Positions 25,897 to 34,170 of a stretch of 35,146 bases of DNA are shown piece after piece (within the stretch, counting starts at the first letter, position 1; each line of letters begins with the position of its first letter). A program made the translations under genes and the position numbers. Source of the DNA: Geobacteraceae bacterium (GTDB taxonomy: Bacteria; Desulfobacterota; Desulfuromonadia; Geobacterales; Geobacteraceae); NCBI GenBank assembly GCA_025356035.1, contig JANXYN010000152.1, positions 1 through 35,146 on the forward strand. The letters are read 5' to 3'. A model generated the notes under the pieces. That model saw only the letters and a program-made list of their open reading frames with translations, searched no databases and was not told where the DNA came from.

Positions 25897-26373
25897 ATGG
25901 ATATAAAAGATCTTAAATCGTTAATAAAGATGGTCACGGAAACTGATATTTCCGAATTTGAGTTGGAAAACAGTGAGGAAAAGATCAGGATCAAGCGCGG
26001 TGGTGCTCCAGAGGTTGTCCATTATTCTGCTCCGCAACAGGTATATGCCATGCCCCAGGGTGCTCCCCAGTTTGCCGCTCCTGCAATGCAGGCCGCACCG
26101 GGCGCCGCCGAAGCCCCGGCTGTCGAAGAAAAAGGGAAGGCGATTACTTCACCGATTGTTGGCACTTTCTATCACGCCCCGGCCCCTGATGCTCCTCCCT
26201 ACGTGACAGTCGGGCAGGTGGTGGAAAAAGGTCAGGTCCTCTGCATCGTCGAGGCGATGAAATTGATGAACGAGATCGAAGCGGAATTCCGCTGCAAAAT
26301 TCTCAAGCTTTGCAAAGAAAATGCACATCCGGTCGAATACGGCGACCCCCTCTTCATCGTGGAGCCGCTGTAA
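25897..26373 (+). CDS. accB: Biotin carboxyl carrier protein of acetyl-CoA carboxylase
   Basis: A 158-residue protein. The N-terminal part (MDIKDLKSLIKMVTETDISE) is the usual AccB oligomerisation region, then an Ala/Pro-rich linker and a biotinyl domain. The biotin attachment motif VEAMKLMNE places the modified Lys at residue 122. AccB carries carboxyl-biotin between AccC and the carboxyltransferase in fatty-acid synthesis. A strong GGAGGAGAG precedes the ATG. It forms the usual accB-accC pair with a 82-base gap that holds a repeat. Confidence 0.96.
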   Translation: MDIKDLKSLIKMVTETDISEFELENSEEKIRIKRGGAPEVVHYSAPQQVYAMPQGAPQFAAPAMQAAPGAAEAPAVEEKGKAITSPIVGTFYHAPAPDAPPYVTVGQVVEKGQVLCIVEAMKLMNEIEAEFRCKILKLCKENAHPVEYGDPLFIVEPL

Positions 26374-26435
26374 CGAGAGTTTAAAGTTTCGCGTTTGAAG
26401 TTAACTCGAAACCTGAAACTTGAAACCTGAAACTA
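26374..26435. repeat. Degenerate inverted and direct repeats between accB and accC
   Basis: GAAACCTGAAACTTGAAACCTGAAACT contains a short direct repeat of GAAACCTGAAACT. The preceding stretch AGTTTAAAGTTTCGCGTTTGAAGTT is its approximate reverse complement. A long imperfect hairpin could form inside the accB-accC message. Similar AAACTTGAAACC strings are common intergenic repeats in related genomes (recall). Confidence 0.5.
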
Positions 26436-26455
26436 ACTATCGGAGATATTTACAG

Positions 26456-27796
26456 ATGTTCCATAAGGTACTTATAGCTAACCGGGGGGAGATCGCCCTC
26501 CGTATCATCAGGGCCTGCAAGGAAATGGGGATCAAGACGGTTGCGGTGTATTCCACGGCCGATAGTGAATCGCTCCATGTGAGACTTGCCGATGAGAGCG
26601 TCTGTATCGGCCCTCCGCCGAGCCTGCAAAGCTACCTGAATATCAATGCCATCATCAGTGCTGCCGAGTTGACCGATGCCGAGGCCATTCATCCTGGCTA
26701 CGGTTTCCTCTCCGAAAACGCCGCCTTTGCCGAAATCTGCGAAAACTGTGGCATAACCTTCATTGGCCCCACTTCCGAGAGCATGCGGATCATGGGGGAT
26801 AAGATCAGTGCCCGGCAGGCAGTCATCAAGGTAGACGTACCGATCCTTCCCGGTACCAAGGAGGGTGTGCATGACGTCGCCGAGGCGATCAAGGTCGCCA
26901 AAAGCATCGGCTTTCCGGTAATCATCAAAGCCACTGCTGGTGGCGGCGGCCGCGGGATGAAAATTGTCCATTCGCCGGCAACCCTCCCCAACGCCTTTGC
27001 CACGGCCAGGGCAGAGGCCCAGGCGGGTTTCGGCAATCCCGAGGTCTATATCGAGAAATACTGTGAGCAGCCGCGCCACGTGGAGATCCAGATCCTCGCC
27101 GACAAGCACGGTAACGTGATCCATCTCGGCGAGCGCGACTGTTCCATCCAGCGTCGCCACCAGAAGATCATCGAAGAGGCCCCTTCCACCGTTACTACCC
27201 CCAAGCTGCGCGAAGCGATGGGTGAGGCGGCGGTCCGGGCCGCCAAGGCCGTCAATTACAACAGTGTCGGCACCATGGAATTCCTGGTGGACAAGAACAA
27301 TGATTTCTTTTTCATGGAGATGAACACCCGGGTCCAGGTGGAGCACCCGGTTACCGAAATGGTCACCGGCGTCGACGTGGTCCGCGAGCAGATCCGCTCC
27401 GCTGCCGGCTTGAAGCTGCGCTACAAGCAGAGCGACATCAAGATCAAAGGGCATTCCATCGAGTGCCGCATCAATGCCGAGGACCCGGTGAAGTTCACCC
27501 CCTGTCCCGGCAAGATCACCGCCTATCACACCCCCGGCGGACTCGGGGTGCGGGTTGACTCCTTTGTCTACGATCAGTACAAAGTGGTTCCCCACTACGA
27601 TTCGCTCCTGGCAAAGCTGATCGTCCATGCCGATACCCGGGAGGATGCGATCAAACGGATGGCCAGGGCCCTTGACGAGTATATCATCGAGGGTATCAAG
27701 ACTACCATTCCGTTCCACAAGCGGATCATGGCCAACAAAGACTTTATCGAAGGGAATATCGATACCTCGTTCCTGGAAAAGATTGTGCTGGAGTAG
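26456..27796 (+). CDS. accC: Biotin carboxylase of acetyl-CoA carboxylase
   Basis: A 446-residue ATP-grasp enzyme that carboxylates biotin on AccB using bicarbonate. The N-terminal [18 protein letters not shown], the ATP loop [11 protein letters not shown], the [12 protein letters not shown] motif and [16 protein letters not shown] with the catalytic Glu and Arg are all present in order. Length is that of a stand-alone AccC. I chose ATG 26456, which has CGGAGA upstream, over the frame's first start at 26420, which lies in repeat DNA. It ends two bases before gcvH. Confidence 0.97.
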   Translation: MFHKVLIANRGEIALRIIRACKEMGIKTVAVYSTADSESLHVRLADESVCIGPPPSLQSYLNINAIISAAELTDAEAIHPGYGFLSENAAFAEICENCGITFIGPTSESMRIMGDKISARQAVIKVDVPILPGTKEGVHDVAEAIKVAKSIGFPVIIKATAGGGGRGMKIVHSPATLPNAFATARAEAQAGFGNPEVYIEKYCEQPRHVEIQILADKHGNVIHLGERDCSIQRRHQKIIEEAPSTVTTPKLREAMGEAAVRAAKAVNYNSVGTMEFLVDKNNDFFFMEMNTRVQVEHPVTEMVTGVDVVREQIRSAAGLKLRYKQSDIKIKGHSIECRINAEDPVKFTPCPGKITAYHTPGGLGVRVDSFVYDQYKVVPHYDSLLAKLIVHADTREDAIKRMARALDEYIIEGIKTTIPFHKRIMANKDFIEGNIDTSFLEKIVLE

Positions 27797-27798
27797 CT

Positions 27799-28185
27799 AT
27801 GGATTTTCCTGACGAGTTGAAGTACAGCAGAGAGCATCAATGGGTTCGGGTGGAAGGCGACCGGGCGGTTATCGGGCTAACCGACTTTGCCCAGCAGGAG
27901 TTGGGGATTATAAAGGCAGTGGAGCTCCCCCTGCAGGGAGATGAGTTGGAGCAGGATGACACTTTTGGCTCCGTAGAGGCCAGAAAAACCGTGGCAGAGC
28001 TCTATGCACCCCTGAGCGGAGAGGTGTTGGAGGTAAACGAAGAGCTTGAAGAAGCCCCGGAACTGATCAATGACGACCCTTATGATGGCGGTTGGCTTGC
28101 GCAGGTGAGGATAGCCGATCCGGAGGAGTTGAAACTGCTTCTTTCAGCCGATGACTATATGGAGTATATCAGCGAAAAAGAGTGA
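27799..28185 (+). CDS. gcvH: Glycine cleavage H-like lipoyl protein
   Basis: A 128-residue lipoyl-domain protein. The N-terminus LKYSREHQWVRVEGD and the region GLTDFAQQELG are typical GcvH motifs. By alignment from the following LYAPLSGEV, the lipoylated Lys is Lys63, in SVEARKTVAELY; the usual motif is ESVKA, so EARK is a variant. No gcvT or gcvP lies nearby, so this copy may serve lipoate relay or another complex, or work with a glycine cleavage system elsewhere. It starts two bases after accC, in the same operon. Confidence 0.88.
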   Translation: MDFPDELKYSREHQWVRVEGDRAVIGLTDFAQQELGIIKAVELPLQGDELEQDDTFGSVEARKTVAELYAPLSGEVLEVNEELEEAPELINDDPYDGGWLAQVRIADPEELKLLLSADDYMEYISEKE

Positions 28186-28200
28186 CGACCCATACATTTG

Positions 28201-28249
28201 CAGAAACGAGTTGAGGCGAGATGATCCATCTCGCCTCAACTCGTTTCTG
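28201..28249. terminator. Perfect 22-bp hairpin between gcvH and mqnA
   Basis: The arms 28201-28222 and 28228-28249 are perfect reverse complements with a 5-base loop (GATCC). It probably ends the acc-gcvH transcript, but T-tracts after the stem are poor, so it may instead be a repeat or a processing site. Confidence 0.6.
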
Positions 28250-28323
28250 TGATCATTGTCACTTCAAGCAATCGTTACCAGGCCTGCCATTACTACGCCT
28301 GCCAGGTTCTGGAAGGAGCCAAC

Positions 28324-29148
28324 ATGTTGCGGATCGGACAGATTGAGTACGCCAACTGTACCCCGATTTTTACTGCATTGGGTGCCCATTTCGACTGTGC
28401 CAGTTATCGGTTTGTCAAAGGCGTCCCCGCCGCCCTCAACGCCATGCTCGCCTCAGGGACCATTGAGGTTAGTCCCTCATCCTCCATTGAATACGGAAAA
28501 TCGCCGGAAAACTACTGTTTGCTCCCGGACCTCTCGATCAGCGCGATTGGCCCGGTCAAAAGCGTGCTGCTGTTTTCCCGCATCCCGATTGAGGAGTTGG
28601 ATCGCCAGACAGTCGGGCTTACCACCGAGTCGGACACCTCGGTCAATCTCTTGAAAATCTTGCTGCGTCACTACTACGGCTTTACCAACAGCTTTCAGCG
28701 TTGCGGTTTGCCGCTGGCCGAAGCCCTCCATGAGTATCCCGCACTGTTGCTGATCGGCGATGCGGCACTCAAAGGGGCCATGGCGAGCCGGGAAGGTTAT
28801 ATTTACGACTTGGGAGAGCTCTGGTATAGATTTACCGGGCTCCCTTTCGTGTTCGCCCTCTGGATTGTCAGGCGGGAAGCGGTGGCGAAGAAACGGGGAG
28901 AACTGGCACAACTGGCTACCGACCTCGTTGCTGCCAAAAAGCTTGCCTATGAATCCTATGAGGAGATTGCCGACGCCTGCCGGGAACGGGAATGGCTGGG
29001 GAGGGGGGCGCTGGTAGACTACTGGCAGACCATCTCCTATGACCTCACGACTCGCCATCTTGACGGGCTTACCCTGTTTTACCGCCATGCGGCGGAGCTG
29101 GGGATACTGGCCCGGGCGCCGGAGCTGCGGATATTTGATGCAGGCTAA
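28324..29148 (+). CDS. mqnA: Chorismate dehydratase of the futalosine menaquinone pathway
   Basis: A 274-residue periplasmic-binding-protein-fold enzyme that converts chorismate to 3-[(1-carboxyvinyl)oxy]benzoate, the first futalosine-pathway step. The start LRIGQIEYANCTPIFTAL and the segments GVPAALNAMLASGTIEVSPSS (shortened here in effect to the SPSSSIEYG core) and LLIGDAAL are typical. ATG 28324 follows GGAAGGAG; the open frame reaches back to a GTG at 28249 at the end of the hairpin but lacks family sequence there. The gene shows that this organism makes menaquinone by the futalosine route, used for anaerobic respiration. A UbiD-family gene at 34280 could act later in the path. Confidence 0.88.
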   Translation: MLRIGQIEYANCTPIFTALGAHFDCASYRFVKGVPAALNAMLASGTIEVSPSSSIEYGKSPENYCLLPDLSISAIGPVKSVLLFSRIPIEELDRQTVGLTTESDTSVNLLKILLRHYYGFTNSFQRCGLPLAEALHEYPALLLIGDAALKGAMASREGYIYDLGELWYRFTGLPFVFALWIVRREAVAKKRGELAQLATDLVAAKKLAYESYEEIADACREREWLGRGALVDYWQTISYDLTTRHLDGLTLFYRHAAELGILARAPELRIFDAG

Positions 29149-29194
29149 AGGCAATGGGCAGTCCTTTTGCCCTTAGTCTTTGGCCCTTAGCCTA

Positions 29195-29647
29195 TTATAT
29201 GGTCCCAGCCTGTTTGCGCTGCAGGTAGTCATCGAGGATCTGCCGGTGGTCGAAACAGAGGAGCGCTGGCAGCGCTGTCAGACTGAAGACCGCCAGACTG
29301 GCGGCATCGTCGGCTGCCGACGGTTTCCCTCCGCCCTTAGCCACGTAAACCGTGGAGATCGTATGCTGGCGTGGGTCCCGGCGGGGATCCGAATAGCACC
29401 CCAACAGGCGCAAATCATTGATGGTCACGGAGGTTTCTTCCCTGGCTTCCCTGATAGCTGCCTCTTCCAGCGTTTCCCCGTAATCGACAAACCCTCCGGG
29501 CAGTGCCCAGCCAAGCGGCTCATTTCTGCGCTCGATCAGGAGGATGCCCGCCGGCATCTCGATGATGATGTCAACCGTGGGAAACGGGTTCCGGTAGGAT
29601 TTCACCTTGGCCCCGCAGCTGGGGCAGGTAAGATAGGCATAAGGCAT
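29195..29647 (-). CDS. NUDIX hydrolase with N-terminal zinc-ribbon-like motif
   Basis: A 150-residue protein. The Nudix box runs from [20 protein letters not shown], fitting G-x5-E-x7-REUxEE, though the usual final Gly is Ser (REETSV). An N-terminal CPSC pair (residues 8-11, [11 protein letters not shown]) looks like half of a zinc ribbon; no second pair is visible, so metal binding there is doubtful. Nudix enzymes cleave nucleoside diphosphates linked to other groups; the substrate is not predictable. The gene is convergent with mqnA, 46 bases apart. Confidence 0.88.
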   Translation of the reverse strand: MPYAYLTCPSCGAKVKSYRNPFPTVDIIIEMPAGILLIERRNEPLGWALPGGFVDYGETLEEAAIREAREETSVTINDLRLLGCYSDPRRDPRQHTISTVYVAKGGGKPSAADDAASLAVFSLTALPALLCFDHRQILDDYLQRKQAGTI

Positions 29648-29661
29648 CTCGGTGCTCCTCT

Positions 29662-29789
29662 TAAAAAACTACTGCGGAGGCCATCAGCTGCGTTGCGCGG
29701 TGCTCGCTCCCTCGCCTATCTACTTTTGATATGTCTCGGGTGCTGCGCCCCGTGCGCCTTGCATCTGGCCTTCCTCGCTACGTTTTTTT
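29662..29789. repeat. MITE-like imperfect inverted repeat
   Basis: The ends, AAAAAAC at the left and GTTTTTT at the right, face each other, and the next 35 or so bases on each side (TACTGCGGAGGCC... and, on the other strand, GTAGCGAGGAAGGCC...) are similar, giving a long imperfect hairpin with T/A-rich tips. Such elements are frequent between genes in Geobacter-type genomes (recall). No protein is encoded. It lies just upstream of the NUDIX gene start and might affect its message. Confidence 0.55.
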
Positions 29790-29851
29790 ATCAGCCAGTT
29801 AACAGGCTGTTAAGCCGTGGCAAGGACAGCAGACTTGTGGAAGCGGCAATG

Positions 29852-29880
29852 AAAAAGGGGGAGAATGAACATTCTCCCCC
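29852..29880 (-). terminator. Intrinsic terminator of the PxxKW gene
   Basis: GGGGGAGAATG pairs perfectly with CATTCTCCCCC. Read on the minus strand the stem is followed by TTTTT, just after the PxxKW stop, so it ends that transcript. Confidence 0.85.
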
Positions 29881-29909
29881 TTGGATGCAGCACAACTAAA
29901 GTGGGCTGG

Positions 29910-30197
29910 CTACTTCTTGCCGGCGGCCGCTTTTTTCGAAGCTTTGAGCGGATTGACCTTGGTATCTTCGGTCTTAAGCTCGATCTTTACGTGGGTGGCA
30001 AAATTGCAGATGCCAGACAGCCATTTCTTGGCGGGAGCCGGATAAGCACCACACACCTTGCCGATGGTCCCATCAACAATCCTGTCGCATCCTTCGCAGT
30101 TTTCCACGACGACCTGGCATGAGCCGCTGTTGAAGCTGCAGCCCTGTTTTCCCCAAAAGGTACATTCGGTACCAGCAAGCACTGTTTGACACTGCAT
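29910..30197 (-). CDS. PxxKW-family cysteine-rich protein
   Basis: A 95-residue protein with eight Cys (residues 3, 12, 20, 27, 34, 37, 49, 64) and the family signature PAKKW at residues 55-59. A Lys/Ala-rich tail follows. No signal peptide is seen. The family is found in Deltaproteobacteria-type genomes and has no known function as far as I recall; the Cys spacing (ENCEGC) suggests metal or iron-sulfur binding, which is inference. AGGAGG lies eight bases before the ATG on the minus strand, and the gene has its own promoter and terminator, so it is a well-expressed single-gene unit. Confidence 0.85.
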   Translation of the reverse strand: MQCQTVLAGTECTFWGKQGCSFNSGSCQVVVENCEGCDRIVDGTIGKVCGAYPAPAKKWLSGICNFATHVKIELKTEDTKVNPLKASKKAAAGKK

Positions 30198-30244
30198 TGT
30201 TCAATCCTCCTGAAATTTCCGTCCCGTAGACGTTGTACAACTTC

Positions 30245-30274
30245 ACTCTAACAATTTTGAAAGAAAAAAGTCAA
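30245..30274 (-). promoter_or_regulatory. Promoter of the PxxKW gene
   Basis: On the minus strand, TTGACT (complement of 30269-30274) and TAGAGT (complement of 30245-30250) are separated by 18 bases, a fair sigma-70-type promoter. It lies about 50 bases before the start codon. Confidence 0.4.
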
Positions 30275-30306
30275 TAGGAAAAAATCCGCCAGAAAAGCCC
30301 TTTCCC

Positions 30307-30345
30307 TTGACTCACCGGGATCAATATATTAACCTAGATTGATCC
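30307..30345 (+). promoter_or_regulatory. Promoter/operator candidate upstream of phosphohexomutase
   Basis: TTGACT (30307-30312) could be a -35 box with TAACCT 17 bases on (30330-30335), a weak -10. Overlapping it, GGATCAAT (30318-30325) and ATTGATCC (30338-30345) form a perfect 8-base dyad with 12 bases between, like a dimer-binding operator. The regulator is unknown. Confidence 0.35.
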
Positions 30346-30497
30346 GGAAACGGTCTTTTCCCGCCCTGGCAGTGTTAATCGGCAGGCTTGCCTGTGGTGT
30401 ATGCCCGTGTAAGCCCCCGCGCAACCCCTCGATTTTCTTGCCAGGCAACTATCCTCGTTGCCGAATTAAAAATACAATTTAACCGATGGAGGGGTGC

Positions 30498-31913
30498 ATG
30501 CGTATATCCTTTGGCACATCTGGCTGGCGCGGAATCCTGGGTGAGGATTTCACCTTTGAGAATGTCAAGCTGGTAACCCAGGCCATTGCCGACCATGTGG
30601 CCGCCACCGGCGAGAAAGGTGGGGGGATCATCGTCGGGTATGATACCCGCTTCATGGGGGAGCGGTTTGCCAAGGAGGCGGCCCGGGTTCTTACCGGCGC
30701 CGGGCTCAAGACGTTTCTCTGCAACCGGGACACGCCGACTCCGGTGATCGCCTTTGAGATCTTGCGGCGCAAGGCTGCCGGTGCCATCAACTTCACCGCC
30801 AGCCACAATCCTCCCGAATATAATGGCATCAAATTTTCTCCGTCCTGGGGAGGGCCGGCCCTCCCGGAAACTACCCATGACATTGAACGGCGTGCCAACG
30901 ATATGGCAGGGTCGGTCTGCTACAAGGAGCGGCATCTGGACGATGCTCTGCGGGAAGGGCTTCTGACTGAGATAGATCCACAGGAGCCTTATCTGAAAGA
31001 TCTCGAGGCAAAGGTTGATTTTGCCGCGATCGCCCGGCTCGGGACAGTGGCAGTAAATGCGCTGTACGGCACTGGCCGGGGATACCTGGAGGAGCCGCTG
31101 CAGAAGCACCATGTACGGGTGAAGTCGGTTAACGCTCGGCGAGACCCCTATTTCGGCGGATTCCCCCCGGAACCGGCGGAAAAGTATATCCAGGACTTTA
31201 TCGGCACGGTCAAGGGGGACCCGGCCATCAAGCTGGGGCTGGCCACTGACGGTGATGCTGATCGCTTCGGCATCGTTGACGAGGACGGCACCTTTATCGA
31301 GCCCAATTACATTATTGCACTTCTCCTGGATTACCTGGTCAGGGTTCGCGGGATGAAGGGTGGGGTGGCGCGGAGCGTGGCCACTTCCCATCTGGTGGAC
31401 GCGGTGGCAAACAAGCATGGTATTCAGGTCTATGAAACGCCGGTTGGCTTCAAGTACATCGGCGAGCTGATCAGTCAGGACAAGATCGTGATCGGCGGTG
31501 AGGAGAGCGCCGGTCTTTCCATCAGGGGGCATGTGCCGGAAAAGGACGGCATTCTCGCCTGTTTCCTGGTGGCGGAGATGGTGGCCCATGAAGGTCTGTC
31601 GGTGAAAAAGCTCCTCGACCGTCTCTATAGTCAGGTGGGGCGGCTGGTCACCAGGCGCGAGAACATCACCCTGACGCCTGAGCTGGAAAGGGCGTTTGCT
31701 GGCAAGCTTAGCGCCGGGCCGGCAGAGCTTGCCGGAGTCAAAGTACGGGAGACGGTCACCCTCGACGGGACCAAATTCATCCTGGCTGACGGGAGCTGGC
31801 TCCTGTTCCGCAAGTCAGGCACCGAGCCGGTGGTAAGGCTGTACGGGGAGGCTGCGACGGCAGAACGGCTGGCGGCCGTCATGGCCGCCGGCCACGACCT
31901 GATCATGAAATGA
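30498..31913 (+). CDS. Phosphoglucomutase/phosphomannomutase family enzyme
   Basis: A 471-residue alpha-D-phosphohexomutase. Family motifs are in order: FGTSGWRG at the N-terminus; the catalytic loop TASHNPPEYNG with the phosphorylated Ser102; the metal loop TDGDADRF starting near Asp251; the sugar loop GGEESAGLS; and the phosphate-binding FRKSGTEPVVRLY near the end. It interconverts the 1- and 6-phosphates of glucose or mannose; the exact sugar is not determined. GGAGGGG lies just before ATG 30498; an in-frame ATG at 30486 lies inside that ribosome site, so 30498 is preferred. The gene has its own upstream promoter candidate. Confidence 0.93.
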   Translation: MRISFGTSGWRGILGEDFTFENVKLVTQAIADHVAATGEKGGGIIVGYDTRFMGERFAKEAARVLTGAGLKTFLCNRDTPTPVIAFEILRRKAAGAINFTASHNPPEYNGIKFSPSWGGPALPETTHDIERRANDMAGSVCYKERHLDDALREGLLTEIDPQEPYLKDLEAKVDFAAIARLGTVAVNALYGTGRGYLEEPLQKHHVRVKSVNARRDPYFGGFPPEPAEKYIQDFIGTVKGDPAIKLGLATDGDADRFGIVDEDGTFIEPNYIIALLLDYLVRVRGMKGGVARSVATSHLVDAVANKHGIQVYETPVGFKYIGELISQDKIVIGGEESAGLSIRGHVPEKDGILACFLVAEMVAHEGLSVKKLLDRLYSQVGRLVTRRENITLTPELERAFAGKLSAGPAELAGVKVRETVTLDGTKFILADGSWLLFRKSGTEPVVRLYGEAATAERLAAVMAAGHDLIMK

Positions 31914-31944
31914 CGGTCAGGCTCTGGATATTCAGGAAAACCGC

Positions 31945-31973
31945 TTGACTCTGGGGCGGTGGCTTACTATTCT
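31945..31973 (+). promoter_or_regulatory. Promoter of nifU-nifS
   Basis: TTGACT (31945-31950) and TATTCT (31968-31973) with an ideal 17-base spacer form a good sigma-70 promoter, about 80 bases before nifU. A short inverted repeat, GCAATC...GATTGC (31984-32005), lies in the leader and could be regulatory. Confidence 0.5.
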
Positions 31974-32057
31974 AATTAAAACAGCAATCTCAACGGTGCG
32001 ATTGCCGCGACCCAAGGCACCTGTTGATTATCATAAAATGTGAGCGGAGGTTTAACC

Positions 32058-32918
32058 ATGTGGGACTATACCGACAAAGTGAAAGAACATTTCCTTAACC
32101 CGCGGAATGTGGGGGCCATAGACGATGCCGATGCGGTTGGCGAGGTGGGGAGTCTTGCCTGTGGTGACGCGCTGAAGCTCTATCTGAAGCTCGATCCGAA
32201 CAAAGAACGGATCGTCGACGCGAAGTTCCAGACCTTTGGCTGCGCCAGCGCCATCGCCTCTTCTTCGGCGCTGACCGAGATGGTGAAAGGTAAGACCCTC
32301 GAAGAGGCGCTCCATATCAGCAACCAGGAGATTGCCGAATTCCTCGGCGGCCTCCCGGAGGAGAAGATGCACTGCTCAGTCATGGGGCAGGAGGCGCTCG
32401 AAGCGGCCATTGCCAAATATCGGGGCGAAGAGGCACCGGCCCACGACCACGACCATGAGCATGCTGTCATGGAAGGCGAGGTGGTCTGCAAATGTTTCGG
32501 CCTTACCGATGTTTTCCTGAAGAAGGTCATCGCTGCCAACAAACTGACCACCGCCGAGCAGGTGACCCATTTTACCAAAGCGGGGGGGGGATGCGGTGGT
32601 TGCATTCCGCGGATTAAGGAGCTGATCGCCGAGGTGATGGGGGCCGAGCCACAAGTGGCACCGAAACGGCCGGAGAAGCTGACCAACCTGCGCAAGATGC
32701 AGCTGATCCAGGAGACCCTGGAAAAGGAGATTCGGCCGCTCCTCTGGGCAGATGGCGGCGATCTGGAGCTGATCGACATCGACGGCGGCAAAGTCCAGGT
32801 CGCTTTCAGAAAGGCCTGCGCCGGCTGCGCCTCGTCTGGCTTCACTGTGCGGACTGTGGAACAGAAGCTGCGCGAACTGGTCTCTGCCGACATCACCGTC
32901 GAGGAGGTGGAGGGATGA
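32058..32918 (+). CDS. nifU: Iron-sulfur cluster assembly scaffold NifU
   Basis: A 286-residue full-length NifU. The N-terminal IscU-type domain has the three scaffold Cys (35 in LACGD, 62 in FGCAS, 106 in MHCSV). A His-rich linker AHDHDHEHA lies at 128-136. The central domain has four Cys (144, 146, 179, 182) that bind a permanent [2Fe-2S] cluster. The C-terminal Nfu domain has CAGC (254-257). It receives sulfur from NifS and builds clusters. GGAGG before ATG 32058 supports this start over a GTG at 32040. It overlaps nifS by ATGA. No other nif genes are near, so it probably serves general cluster assembly, as NIF-type systems do in some other anaerobes. Confidence 0.96.
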   Translation: MWDYTDKVKEHFLNPRNVGAIDDADAVGEVGSLACGDALKLYLKLDPNKERIVDAKFQTFGCASAIASSSALTEMVKGKTLEEALHISNQEIAEFLGGLPEEKMHCSVMGQEALEAAIAKYRGEEAPAHDHDHEHAVMEGEVVCKCFGLTDVFLKKVIAANKLTTAEQVTHFTKAGGGCGGCIPRIKELIAEVMGAEPQVAPKRPEKLTNLRKMQLIQETLEKEIRPLLWADGGDLELIDIDGGKVQVAFRKACAGCASSGFTVRTVEQKLRELVSADITVEEVEG

Positions 32919-34090
32919 AAGAGATCTATGTGGACAACAATGCCACCACCCGCGTAGACGACGCTGTGTTTGCCGAGATGCGCCCCTATTTCTGCGAGCT
33001 CTACGGCAATCCGAGTTCCATGCATTTTTTCGGCGGCCAGGTGCAAAAAAAGGTGGATGAGGCGCGAAAGCGGGTCGCCGCCCTGTTGGGTGCATCCCCC
33101 GACGAGATCATCTTCACCGCCTGCGGCACCGAGAGTGACAACGCCGCCATCCGCTCGGCCATCGAGGTCTTTCCGGAGAGGAAGCATATCATTACTAGCC
33201 GAGTCGAGCATCCGGCGGTGCTGACTCTCTGTCGCAACCTGGCTAAACGTGGCTATCGGGTAACCGAGCTCAATGTGGATGGCGCCGGGCAGCTTGATCT
33301 GCAGGAGCTGAAGGCTGCCGTCGACGAAGATACGGCGATTGTTTCGCTTATGTATGCCAACAACGAGACCGGCGTGGTCTTCCCGATTGAGGAGATCGGC
33401 GCCATCGTCAAGGAGAAGGGGGCGCTGTTCCATACCGACGCCGTCCAGGCGGTGGGGAAAATTCCGCTCAACATGGCTGCCTCCAGCATCGACATGCTCT
33501 CCCTGTCCGGTCACAAGCTCCATGCGCCGAAGGGAATCGGCGCCCTCTATCTGCGCAAGGGTGTGCCGTTTCGCCCTTTTTTGGTGGGAGGGCACCAGGA
33601 GAAGAATCGCCGGGCCGGCACCGAGAATACCGCTTCGATCATCGCACTCGGCAAGGCGTGCGAGCTGGCCGGCACGTTCATGGATGACGAAAACTGCCGG
33701 GTCAAGGCACTGCGTGACCGGCTGGAAAAGGAGCTGACCGCTCGCATTCCCCATGCCAGAATTAATGGCGGTGGTGCCGAGCGGCTCCCCAATACCCTGT
33801 CGCTCGCCTTCGAGTTCGTCGAAGGGGAGGCGATCCTGCTGCTTCTGAGTGAAAAGGGGATCTGTGCTTCGTCGGGGAGCGCCTGCACGTCGGGTTCGCT
33901 GGAGCCTTCCCACGTGCTGCGGGCCATGGGAGTGCCGTTCACCTGTGCCCACGGCTCGATCCGTTTCTCCCTGTCCCGCTACAATACCGATGCGGAGATC
34001 GACCTGATCATCCGCGAACTCCCTCCCGTCATCAAGCGGCTGCGCGAGATGTCGCCGTTCGGTCGGGAATTTCTGGCGGCGAGTAACTGA
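32915..34090 (+). CDS. nifS: Cysteine desulfurase NifS
   Basis: A 391-residue PLP enzyme that takes sulfur from cysteine for NifU. N-terminal VDNNATTRVDDAV, the PLP-binding Lys201 in LSGHKLHAPKG, HTDAVQAVGK, and the active-site loop ASSGSACTSGSLEPSHVL with Cys324 all fit the class I NifS/IscS family. The loop is the long, flexible type. The gene is translationally coupled to nifU and followed by a terminator, so the pair is a two-gene operon. Confidence 0.97.
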   Translation: MKEIYVDNNATTRVDDAVFAEMRPYFCELYGNPSSMHFFGGQVQKKVDEARKRVAALLGASPDEIIFTACGTESDNAAIRSAIEVFPERKHIITSRVEHPAVLTLCRNLAKRGYRVTELNVDGAGQLDLQELKAAVDEDTAIVSLMYANNETGVVFPIEEIGAIVKEKGALFHTDAVQAVGKIPLNMAASSIDMLSLSGHKLHAPKGIGALYLRKGVPFRPFLVGGHQEKNRRAGTENTASIIALGKACELAGTFMDDENCRVKALRDRLEKELTARIPHARINGGGAERLPNTLSLAFEFVEGEAILLLLSEKGICASSGSACTSGSLEPSHVLRAMGVPFTCAHGSIRFSLSRYNTDAEIDLIIRELPPVIKRLREMSPFGREFLAASN

Positions 34091-34125
34091 GCGCATCGCT
34101 CCCCGCTGCATGTGCTGGATTGAGC

Positions 34126-34170
34126 AGACCCTCTGACGACCGTATAAAAACAGGTTGTCAGAGGGTCTTT
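34126..34170 (+). terminator. Terminator of nifU-nifS
   Basis: AGACCCTCTGACGACC pairs with GGTTGTCAGAGGGTCT (one G-T pair), with an 11-base loop, followed by TT. It lies 36 bases after the nifS stop and is a good intrinsic terminator apart from its short T tract. Confidence 0.75.

Noticed and set aside
26450-27718. 422-codon open frame on the minus strand opposite accC
   Set aside because: Shadow frame of accC with no recognisable domain.
29180-29899. 239-codon plus-strand frame over the NUDIX region
   Set aside because: It runs antisense to the NUDIX gene and through the repeat element; no domain is seen.
30375-31589. 404-codon open frame on the minus strand opposite the phosphohexomutase
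   Set aside because: Shadow of a gene with all catalytic motifs; no independent support.
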